DNA of 64,000 nt, from assembly GCA_026874595.1 (NCBI GenBank), contig CM049317.1, positions 74,034,618-74,098,617 on the forward strand, read 5' to 3'. The notes under the pieces were generated by a model. It had not been told where the DNA came from and made no database searches. It was given only the letters and a program-made list of their open reading frames with translations. The translations under genes were made by a program, and so were the position numbers. Numbering within the stretch: position 1 is the first letter of the stretch; each line of letters starts with the position of its first letter. This DNA comes from Sipunculus nudus (taxonomy: Eukaryota; Annelida; Sipuncula; Golfingiida; Sipunculidae). Below are positions 12,075 through 22,152 of the stretch, in pieces.

Positions 12075-12308
12075 ATATATATATATATAATGTATTAACT
12101 ACATCAACCGTCCGTTAATAGATTACATCTGACGATTGCGACAGCATGAAAACACGTGTTATTGTTTAACTGTCTATTTTCTTGATATAATATTTGTACC
12201 AGCTCGAAGCTGAAGTTGGATTCGTTCACATTCATATAGTGCTACTAATAAATATATATATATATATATTTATATATAAATATATTTATATTTATATATG
12301 TGTGTCTC

Positions 12309-12358
<50 letters not shown>

Positions 12359-12360
12359 GC
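12030..12360. repeat. LINE AAAT tail followed by (TA)n microsatellites
   Basis: The AATA/AAAT tail at about 12045-12075 passes into a short TA tract at 12076-12090. A longer interrupted TA tract lies at about 12252-12355. Confidence 0.85.
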
Positions 12361-14043
12361 AGAGAGTTTCCTTCATTAATAATGTTCATTAATACACGAG
12401 CTCATGTTCATACGTTTTAATTTGCTGACAGAGCTTGAAATATTGCAGATAGACACCTAAATGCACAGGTTAAAAAACTGATCGCTATATAATTACATGA
12501 GCAATTATAAACAACATGTTACATAGCTGAACTTAAACTGAAGGAGGAATGAATGACGGATGCTCTCTGTATAATATATCATCCCGGTATATAATATTCA
12601 CCACATATAAAAAGAGACATAAGCCGTATACGATGAAAGTGATATACGAGTGTAGTTATTCTTTTTGACAAAAGTACTTTTCATTTCTTATCAAAGACAT
12701 CAATATTTATATTAAGGCTCGATCAACATGTCTATATATGTTTATTTCTCTCTCAAAAATAAATTGCTCATCTTAAAAGCTTTTCAACAGATAAATAGAA
12801 GTTAAGAAATGTTCACCTCAAAACGGAAGAGAGAGCACATGTTTGCATATATCCATGCATATCCAAGTAACATTACAACATATTTGAATGTATTCTTTTT
12901 ACGTCATCTTAAAATTACGGTAAACATCTATATATCTACATCTTGCACGTGACGGTATTTCTGATTGTTAAACATGGGGATTCTGTTGAGCCGAGATTTT
13001 CTGACAGTGTCTATATACTCCGTGAGTCCCTCTAAAGCCACCGCAACAGAAGAAGTGAAAAATAGCTGGGAACTAACGCTATCATTCACGGCGCCCGGCC
13101 AACGTGTCAGCGGCCAAATGAGCGGCGCTATTGAAACAGGCGGCATGCTTTGATGTGCGGCCCCGGGGTCTCGGGGGGCGCTGACCCCTCCCCCGGGCTC
13201 ATTGACGCCGTGTTGAGAAACCCGGAGGTGGCCACTGTTGGTAATTAGCCGACATGCTCCCGCTGACGGTTCGATCCACATCGTCTGACATCAAGGTCAC
13301 GTGACAGATGGGGACGACACGGCACCACGTGGTTCCTTCCGCTGAGGTTACGTCCAGGTCGGTAGGTAATGGAGTAATTAATCTGTCTCCATGTGTGTGT
13401 CCTATTGCCACCACGCCAGTGTAATTTATCTGTTTTCCTGTGCGTGTGTGTGCATGTTCTGCTGCCTGTGTGTGTGTAAATTACCATATATGATTTTCAT
13501 TGTTTCAATGTTCGGGAAATTGAAATCAATCTGTTTCCTATATATGTTTCTGTCTATTCTGTTTCATGAATGAAGACCTGAGGGAAAATATATGGTTTAT
13601 ATGTAAATAATTTATGTACTTGTGTGTGCGTGTGGCTTGGGAAACTGCGTGGTTTTTTTAAGGATTTTTTTCGCATGAAAGTGCGTGTGTGTAACGGTGA
13701 TCTGCATGCATGTTTGCGTGCATGTTTGTGTTTTCCTTGATGCATCTCGTTCTGCCAATTGGTTGTTGAAAATACCTTATATATCGTCCTTTTTCCTGAA
13801 GCGGAGTACCTCCTGTTTGTTGAATACCATGCCGGAACAGAAGTTGGTTAATATTAATCTCCGGCTTACGAGAGTCCAAAGAGATCGAATTTTTTGATGA
13901 CGTACCTTCGGTTAGACCACATCATTAAACAGTGTTGTACAGAAAGGATGCACAATTTTCAAACGCGTGCCAAAACACAAATGTTACACTTAACTTCTAC
14001 ACGCTGGTACCATGCATGTAGGGTTGCCCATATATACACACAC

Positions 14044-14078
<35 letters not shown>

Positions 14079-14824
14079 CACACATGCATATATATATATA
14101 TATATATATATACAGACACACATTCATGTGATCGTTAAGATGTCAGTCATTTTGCAGCATCGCTTTTTTATAGATAACATACACGAACAGGTGAATGCAC
14201 AGTAATTCTCTGTTTCTTAGTTAAAACAAATTAAATGTTTCATGATAACTCAAAATCCTGTAGAAATCGTATTAAAACTTTAACAGTATTCGAGATATTT
14301 ACGTGATCGGTAAGCTGTCAGCCATTTGCAGTTAGATCGTTTTTATCAATAATACATGCAAACAGGTGAATAAACAGTATTTTTCCGTAGAAGGTGTAGA
14401 AATTATAAATAAAAAAATTATAAACTAATGTTGAAACATCATTAAAGGAAAAATTACAAAACAGATAATACGAGAAACACACGCAAGTAAAAGTAAAGCC
14501 ATCCGATAGGAATTCATAGTATTATATAGTGATGGCTTCAACCTTGAAGATTGACACCCCTTTTATTTGTACAGCCCACTTAAATGAATATAATTGGTTG
14601 ACAAATACGATATTCAATTAAACGGGACCGACTGTATAAAAATTCGGGAAATATTTGGTAATTTTTTTCTCCATCATTGTCTCCAAGTCAGGGTATGGAC
14701 AATATCCTTCATGAGGTAATCCAAATTAGGATTTGTTTGTTATCAATAACCTGCAATAATAAAAACAGTCATCGCTTATCTGTCCTGATTTCAAGTATAT
14801 ATATGTTGGTTTGATGCCTCTTTG
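12361..14824. other. Non-coding; GC-rich island 13080-13390; TA/CA microsatellite 14036-14111
   Basis: No exon could be supported. The stretch 13080-13390 is GC-rich and repeat-free, with an E-box/USF-type CACGTG near 13327 and TCACGTGA near 13297. It could be a regulatory element or CpG island. The short frames here on both strands show no domain. A compound TA/CA microsatellite runs from about 14036 to 14111. Confidence 0.3.
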
Positions 14825-15090
14825 CACTGTTAGAAAAAAGGGTTTTCTAAAGGGTTGGAAGAGGGTTTTTTAAGTGTCCAAATACGAAAACCCTTTATGG
14901 GTTTTTTAACAAAACCCTTTTCTATAAATGGGTTTTTCAACAAAACCCTTTTCTATATATGGGTTTTTTAATAAAACCCTTTAATGTAAAAGGGTTTTTA
15001 ATAAAACCCTTTGATAAAAAATGGGTTATTTAATAAAACCCTTTTATAAAAAGGAGTTATAAAAAAACCTTGAATAAAAAGGGTAATACT
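14825..15090. repeat. Left terminal and subterminal repeats of the CACTG element
   Basis: After the terminal repeat, at least five imperfect palindromes of form GGGTTTTT-N-AAAACCC follow at roughly 31-bp spacing, between about 14898 and 15070. The right end holds a looser set at about 22005-22140. Such clusters are typical transposase-binding arrays in CACTA elements. Confidence 0.8.
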
Positions 15091-15120
15091 AAAAATACCG
15101 TAAACTGTACTTAAAAACAT

Positions 15121-15429
15121 TTATTCTTGAAAAAAACTTATTATACCCTTTACTACTTCTGGGGTACAGATAAAAGAACCTTGACACCTTGAAGGTTTAC
15201 ATCTTCTATAAAGGCATTTTATCTGCAAAATATTTTGTAGTTGCCTGCAGGTATTTATTGCTGCCCTTTGTTGCCTTGTAGTGACCTTAATGTCGAGTTC
15301 AGGAACGAGCCATTCTCGCATGTAAGCATAAAATATGGATAAATACTGAAATAAAATTAAAATGTTTATTGAAGGGAAGTAATCATGAAAACAACCATGA
15401 AAATAAGTGTTGAAACAGAAATAGAGCAC
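15121..15429 (-). CDS. Possible coding exon inside the CACTG element
   Basis: A 102-codon frame ends at TAA. Its last ~65 residues (from about YMREWLVPELD to the stop) look protein-like: basic and rich in Arg, Gln and Cys, with TRQQRAAI and YRRCKP. The first ~35 residues are hydrophobic and look like read-through of AT-rich DNA, so a true exon would begin internally. No family is recognised. It might be the C-terminus of a protein carried by the element. Confidence 0.22.
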   Translation of the reverse strand: MLYFCFNTYFHGCFHDYFPSINILILFQYLSIFYAYMREWLVPELDIKVTTRQQRAAINTCRQLQNILQIKCLYRRCKPSRCQGSFICTPEVVKGIISFFQE

Positions 15430-15788
15430 CTATGCACAATCGCAGAATTATACCAACTTTCACTGATAAATATTTTTCTAAAACATTATTTCCAATACGA
15501 TAAAGGAACATTATTCATTTCCTTTTTTTTTTTTACAAAAGTACAGATAATAAAATAAATGAAAAAAACTTGAAAGCATTTACCATAAATTCAGTTTTGT
15601 TTAAGATGCTGTAGCTGTCAGAGCTGATGCATGTAGTCTTCAAACAATCAATCACAATTAACAAACATTCTGTAAACACTGGTATATGAAGAATATATGA
15701 TGATATCAATGTCAGTAATTACTCAATATAAAATACAACATAATTCATCATGAAGTGGTTTTACGCAACATCATTAATGGTTATACGC

Positions 15789-15874
15789 AACAGTCGTTCA
15801 AGATCTCCTTCACATTAACCGGTGCGTGTTGTGACACGGTCTGTTGGGTTTCATTACTAGGACTGGCACCTAGC
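15789..15874 (-). CDS. Possible terminal exon inside the CACTG element
   Basis: On the minus strand a pyrimidine-rich acceptor ending in TTTTCAG is followed by an open frame reading LGASPSNETQQTVSQHAP and then VNVKEILNDCCV before TAA. No family is recognised. If this stop is real, the frame at 15121-15429 would lie in its 3' UTR, so at most one of the two is likely the true end. Confidence 0.18.
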
Positions 15875-16439
15875 TGAAAATTGTAGTAAGACCAATGACA
15901 GCGCAGTATTGCATTGTGCATCCATGATGTGGCATTTTCCTACAATTCTACCACGTTACCTGAAAATAGAAAATAATATTAAAGGAACAAACCATTGAAA
16001 TTGTCAACATATTTGCTCAGACCTGTTTCTCTTAGCCAGTTTGATACTTCTAAGACTGTCCAACTGACCATAGACATGAACTGTACATTGACAAACTAAG
16101 TCTCATAGCAGTCTAGAGCTTATTTACACTTCTTTCAAAAAGCAACACAGTGCTACTGAAACTGATCGTATAACATACCAGTACATATGTGCTAATTTAT
16201 ATCTTGTTATTTTTTGAAAGTCAAATATACATGAGAAAAAAAATTGGTAGCAGTTCTTACAAAATAATATCAATTGAAAAATAATATAAGGCATTGTAAA
16301 CAATTAATGCTTCATCATATAGTCGATGAAGGGGTTGGTGGTCGCTAGCATTAGATTTAGGCTCTTGACCTTCGATAATAACAGAGGTAAATTGTCCTAT
16401 AACTGTTCGTTCTAGCATATAAAGTTGTATTTGCTATTG

Positions 16440-18985
16440 TCTAAACCCACTCTAAATATGTGAATTTAAATATTTCCAATTTTGCAGTAAAAAAATAAGT
16501 GTTTGTGATAACTATATGAGTACCTGTTGTTTTTCAGCCGTGCATGGGGAAGGCTTCACACATCAAGATGTATGTGCCATTCTCTCCACCCACTCAAAAT
16601 GTGTGACTTCAAATATTTCCCACTTTTCAGTAAAAAAATAAGTGTTTTTGTGATAACTATATGAGTACCTGTTGTTATTCAGCAGTGCATGGGGAAGGCT
16701 TCACACATCAAAAGTATGTGCCATTCTCTCCACCCACTCAAAATGTGTGACTTTATATTTTCCAATTTTACAGTTAAAAAATAAGTGTTCATGTGATAAC
16801 TTTTTGAGTACCTGTTGTTATTCAGCAGTGCATGGGAAAGGCTTCACACATCAAGATGTATGTGCCATTCCCTCCATCCACTCTAAATGTGTGACTTTAA
16901 ATATTTCCCATTTTGCAGTAAAAAAATAAGTGTTTGTGATAACTATATGAGTACCTGTTGTTATTCAGCAGTGCATAGGGAAGGCTTCACACATCAAGAT
17001 GTATGTGCCATTCTCTCCACCCACTCTAAATGTGTGACTTTAAATATTTCCCACTTTTCTGTAAAAAAATAAGTGTTTTTGTGATAACTATATGAGTACC
17101 TGTTGTTATTCAGCAGTGCATGGGGAAGGCTTCACACATCAAGAGGTATGTGCCATTCTCTCTACCCACTCTAAATGTGTGACTTCAAATATTTCCAATT
17201 TTGCAGTAAAAAAAAATAAGTGTTTGTGATTACTATATGAGTACCTGTTGTTATTCAGCAGTGCATGGGGAAGGCTTCACACATCAAGATGTATGTGCCA
17301 TTCTCTCCACCCACTCTAAATGTGTGACTTTAAATATTTCCCATTTGGCAGTAAAAAAATAAGTGTTCGTGTGATAACTTTTTGAGTACCTGATGTTATT
17401 CAGCAGTGCATGGGGAAGGCTTCACACATCAAGATGTATGTGCCATTCTCTCCATCCACTCTAAATGTGTGAGTTTAAATATTTCCCATTTGGCAGTCAA
17501 AAAATAAGTGTTCGTGTGATAACTTTTTGAGTACCTGTTGTTATACAGCAGTGCATGGGGAAGGCTTCACACATCAAGATGTATGTGCCATTCTCTCCAC
17601 CCACTCAAAATGTGTGACTTTAAATATTTCCCACTTTTCAGTAAAAAAATAAGTGTTTTTGTGATAACTATATGAGTACCTGTTGTTATTCAGCAGTGCA
17701 TGGGGAAGGCTTCACACATCAAGATGTATGTGCCATTCTCTCCACCCACTCTAAATGTGTGACTTTAAATATTTCCCATTTGGCAGTCAAAAAATAAGTG
17801 TTCGTGTGATAACTTTTTGAGTACCTGATGTTATTCAGCAGTGCATGGGGAAGGCTTCACACATCAAGATGTATGTGCCATTCTCTCCACCCACTCTAAA
17901 TGTGTGACTTTAAATATTTCCCATTTGGCAGTCAAAAAATAAGTGTTCGTGTGATAACTTTTTGAGTACCTGTTGTTATACAGCAGTGCATGGGGAAGGC
18001 TTCACACATCAAGATGTATGTGCCATTCTCTCCATCCACTCTAAATGTGTGAGTTTAAATATTTCCCATTTGGCAGTAAAAAAATAAGTGTTCGTGTGAT
18101 AACTTTTTGAGTACCTGTTGTTATACAGCAGTGCATGGGAAAGGCTTCACACATCAAGATGTATGTGCCATTCTCTCCACCCACTCAAAATGTGTGACTT
18201 TAAATATTTCCCACTTTTCAGTAAAAAAATAAGTGTTTGTGATTACTATATGAGTACCTGTTGTTATTCAGCAGTGCATGGGGAAGGCTTCACACATCAA
18301 GATGTTTGTGCCATTCTCTCCACCCACTCAAAATGTGTGACTTCAAATATTTCCAATTTTGCAGTAAAAAAAAATAAGTGTTTGTGATTACTATATGAGT
18401 ACCTGTTGTTATTCAGCAGTGCATGGGGAAGGCTTCACACATCAAGATGTATGTGCCATTCTCTCCACCCACTCTAAATGTGTGACTTTAAATATTTCCC
18501 ATTTGGCAGTCAAAAAATAAGTGTTTTTGTGATAACTATATGAGTACCTGTTGTTATTCAGCAGTGCATGGGGAAGGCTTCGCACATCAAGATGTATGTG
18601 CCATTCTCTCCACCCACTCAAAATGTGTGACTTTATATTTTCCAATTTTACAGTTAAAAAATAAGTGTTCATGTGATAACTTTTTGAGTACCTGTTGTTA
18701 TTCAGCAGTGCATGGGAAAGGCTTCACACATCAAGATGTATGTGCCATTCCCTCCATCCACTCTAAATGTGTGACTTTAAAAATTTCCCATTTTGCAGTA
18801 AAAAAATAAGTGTTCTTGTGATAACTATATGAGTATCTGTTGTTATTCAGCAGTGCATGGGTAAGGCTTCACGCATCAAGATGTATGTGCCATTCTCTCC
18901 ACCCACTCTAAATGTGTGACTTTAAATTTTCCAGTTTTACAGTTAAAAAAATAAGTATTCGTGTGCTATCTTTATGAGTACCTCT
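16440..18985. repeat. 144-bp minisatellite, about 17 tandem copies
   Basis: Each unit contains 'gtgcatggggaaggcttc', 'acacatcaagatgtatgtg', 'ccattctctccacccactc' and a 'cagtaaaaaaataagtg' junction. The first words recur every 142-146 bp from 16543 to 18853 (17 occurrences), with partial, diverged units at both edges. Variants at fixed places (for example TTTGGCAGTC versus TTTTGCAGTA, and 'gataacttttt' versus 'gataactatat') alternate between neighbouring copies, which suggests amplification of multi-unit blocks. The 40-90 codon frames on the plus strand are one repeat translated over and over, always broken at the A-rich junction. Confidence 0.95.
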
Positions 18986-18989
18986 TATC

Positions 18990-19888
18990 AATTAGCAGTG
19001 AGTGTACAAAGCTCAGTCAGAAAAATAAATGTGCCATATTCCATGTTTTCCATTCCTCATATGTTACTATTTATCATTTTTAAAATAGCAATCTAAGGTT
19101 TTTTTGTTTTGCTAGAATATTATTTTCTAAAATTTTAAGGTGCTGTCAAGGGAAAAAAACATCTTTTTAATTTATTTTAATTACTTCATGGCAGTTTTTT
19201 TTCCTTTCAATGTTTCAAAATTACGACATGATGAACTATGTTTCATTTATCTCTGCTTTTTCTCATAACATTTATAGACATGTTATAAAACAAGTGACAA
19301 TGGGTGCTCAACTGCCAAATATGAACTCGTGACATTATGGGCTAACATTCTTTACTTTTAGTCCAAACTTGAAGAACTTTCTATAGGATGATAGAAATAT
19401 ATTTTCCTGATTAAAGCAGACTTACTTTATGACAATAACAAATTCATGTTAATCAGAACATGGATTAAAGGGGAAAGGATGTTATTGCGTGAATTTGTAT
19501 TCAAAGAAAAATGTATAATCTATGAAAAAATACTAACATTTTGAAAATTTATTCAAGTGCCTTATGTTCACACAAATTGTTGAGTGGGAGGGTATATCTT
19601 ATGATATGATACATCTTTTAACAAAGAACGTAATGTTACACCTAATTTTTCTACTTTCAGAGTGCTATAGGAATTAATTTGTACTTCTCTCAATATATTT
19701 AATAATTCAGTTTTGACCAAATGATCAAATAGTTTTCCTACCAGTTTTTCATTGTGGACCAGGAACTCTCACAGATCAAAACTGTACTTGACTGGTCTTC
19801 ACAGCTTGGACGGCAACAGTGGTATCAAATTCTGTAACCAAAACCAATGCGTTTATCTTGCATCATTGAGAAGAAATCAAATACATAG

Positions 19889-19955
<67 letters not shown>

Positions 19956-21140
19956 CATATAAAAGCAATATTTACATAATAGCATCATCCATCGTTTTAT
20001 TAATAAGTGAAATCAGATGATATAAAGGAGAGTGTGTCAACTTTAAATTGAAGGACAACCCCAAAGCAATCTCACCAAAGGTACCCCTAAGAAAAACCTT
20101 ATGGAATTTGAATGACATTCGAAAATATTCATAAACTTCCTTAGTTCTTCCATACAGAATTCTCTTCTTTTTTTTAAGTCCTCTTGACTTTAATATGGCG
20201 TGAACATTTGTGTAAGAAATTGATTTAAAGCATTCACTAGTTTATGTAATTTGTTGTAATTATAAGATGTAGATAATATTTTAACAGCTGTGCCCGCGCC
20301 AAATTGGAGAAGTGGTTTAAAAAGCAAATTCAGAGAAATGCCTAAAATATTATGCATATACCAGCAAAGTGAATGCTGATTTCAAGCTAACATAATTTAA
20401 ATAAAAAATAAATAAATGATATAACACAATGTACTGCCATGGTTGCTTTGAAAATTTTGAAAGTAAGGGTTTTTATAGTGGAAACATCAATGAATGTTAT
20501 AAAATTATTATTTTATTTTTTTTTTATGTTTGCTTCTCAAAATGTTTAATGTAGATTTACTGGAAGAGTAGGTTTTTAATGCATAGTTTTCCATACATCA
20601 GAACCCAAACACTTTTTCATAAACAATTACAAATAAATGTATTACCGTATTAAAATAGACAACCTAAATGTGCTTCTCATTAATGCTGATTTATCTTCAT
20701 CTCCTTAGCCGCTGGAACAAACTAATGATGTGACTGAAAACAAATAATGTTCATACTATGCCAATATAACTTCAGTGCACAATATCAATATAAAATATAA
20801 TGTTTACATGCAAATCATTTGAATGTTAAGACAATGTAGTGTCCCCCAACCATGACCCCTTCTGCAGTCTGAAAGCTCCCTAAAATAAAAAAAGGACATC
20901 CATGAAAAGTTAAGATCATTCACAATGACGTACCATGTCATATTTTTATAGTTACTTGCTCAGCAATGAGGATAAACACCGACCGATGTAATTGCTGGAG
21001 ACCTCTTTTATGGAGAAATAATTTTGGTAGCAATTATTCTGAACAAGATAACTTATTTAAAAGCAGAAACCTAGGGGGTGAAGACACTATTGGAAATACA
21101 GCAACACATGCAGTCATGTCACTGAAACATCATGCTTGGT
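18990..21140. other. Interior of the CACTG element, no gene recognised
   Basis: AT-rich DNA with a long (TA)n tract at about 19890-19952. No frame with domain similarity or convincing splice borders was found. Confidence 0.4.
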
Positions 21141-21143
21141 TCC

Positions 21144-21164
21144 GGGGGGGGGGGGGGGGGGGGG
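21144..21164. repeat. Poly-G tract of 21
   Basis: An uninterrupted run of 21 G on the plus strand, inside the CACTG element. It could form a quadruplex, and its length is uncertain in sequencing. Confidence 0.9.
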
Positions 21165-21803
21165 AAGGGCACTTCCTGTTTTGGTGGTTTCACAAGTTAT
21201 CAAGTTCAGAAAGCTGTTTAAATTGTATGTGTAAAACATTACTCACCAATTCTTAACATAAGTTAATACATGCTGTGACAAAATCTTGCACACACTGTAA
21301 GATGCCTGTTTCTCCCAAGAGCTGCGGCTACAAGTGACATGGAAACTGGTATGCGAGGGATCAGCGGGAGGCCACGTAAACCGGGCTCCCACTCTTAACA
21401 AGAGGACAGGATGCCAGGGCGGGGTGATAAATTGCCTGTGGTACTGTGGTCAGCCTTGCCTATGTCAGGGAAATTTGCTTTGAGTTTTTCTTTTAATAAA
21501 CTGATATGGGCCTGGGAAGTTAAACATCCAGGTCTTAAACAGCAATGTCTGGGTGGCATACTGCAGCTAACATCGTTGGGGCAGGCAGTGTCCATGCCAG
21601 CCTCTACAAAGCAGCTGTCCTATTTATGTCCAGCACAGCGGGGTGCATCTGATACCATATATACACACGTTGAAACCCGGCATGACCAGAAAAGTCATTA
21701 AGTCAAAGGCTGGCCTTTTTGGCCTTTAAAATGAATTAATTCACTTGTGTTTTGCAGCAAGTACCATGATTTTTATGATTTTGATTAAACAAAGCTTACT
21801 TAC

Positions 21804-21960
21804 CAATATATTTGAATTTCATAGAGTGTCGGCTTCTGGGCTGGGGAAAGTGACTGCCGTGACTGCTGTTGTTCTTGCTTACACTTCACTGCTGCTGTAA
21901 TTCCCGCCAAAAAGCCACGTCACGCGTGACCCATTTAGTAATACATCTGCAGCGCACTCT
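21804..21960 (-). promoter_or_regulatory. Possible minus-strand promoter and first exon within the CACTG element
   Basis: On the minus strand a GC-richer stretch with a palindromic TCACGCGTGA word and GGCGGGAA is followed by ATG AAA TTC AAA TAT ATT G and then a consensus donor GTAAGT at 21803. This could be a short first coding exon (MKFKYI). A compatible downstream exon was not established, so this remains a suggestion based on one splice site. Confidence 0.2.
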
Positions 21961-22152
21961 CGCATGGATATAAGGAATTAAAGCTACTCTCATTGTTAAA
22001 GGTTGTGAAAGGGTTTTCTTCAAGGCAAATGGGGTTATACTCAGGAAATACACAGCACTAAACCCTTCTTAAGGAAGCAAAGGGTTAAGGAGGACATAAC
22101 AACCCTTTTCTCTACAAAAAACCTTTTAATAAAACCCTTTGTTCTAACAGTG

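Larger units (their letters stand above)
8053..12080 (+). mobile_element. CR1/L2-type non-LTR retrotransposon (LINE), 5'-truncated
   Basis: The element holds, in order: the C-terminal part of an ORF1 with an SGNH esterase domain, a full-length ORF2 with apurinic endonuclease and reverse transcriptase, a roughly 280-bp 3' UTR, a 3' hairpin (11984-12029) and a tail of AAAT/AATA repeats (about 12045-12075). Esterase ORF1 proteins and short-repeat tails are known in the CR1/L2 group, so that placement is reasonable, though a tree would be needed for the exact clade. The 5' end is lost at a CA microsatellite, as expected when target-primed reverse transcription stops early. ORF2 is uninterrupted, so the copy is fairly young. 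Confidence 0.9.
14825..22152. mobile_element. 7.3-kb CACTG-ended inverted-repeat DNA transposon, probably non-autonomous
   Basis: The left end reads CACTGTTAGAAAAAAGGG and the right end, reverse-complemented, reads CACTGTTAGAACAAAGGG. They match at all but one of the first 22 positions. Both ends are followed by many GGGTTTT/AAAACCC words. The bases just outside are TG on both sides, a possible 2-bp target duplication that could be chance. Short CACTG/CACTA termini with subterminal repeat clusters fit the EnSpm/CACTA superfamily, but no transposase frame is visible (the longest frame inside is about 100 codons). The interior is dominated by a 144-bp minisatellite. Weak minus-strand exon candidates are noted separately. 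Confidence 0.75.

Noticed and set aside
13230-13300. tRNA suggested by GGTTCGATCC
   Set aside because: No acceptor stem, anticodon arm or D arm could be paired around the word.
16672-18809. Repeated plus-strand frames with Cys and His residues resembling a repetitive protein
   Set aside because: They are one minisatellite unit translated again and again. Each is stopped at the A-rich junction and the units shift frame relative to each other.
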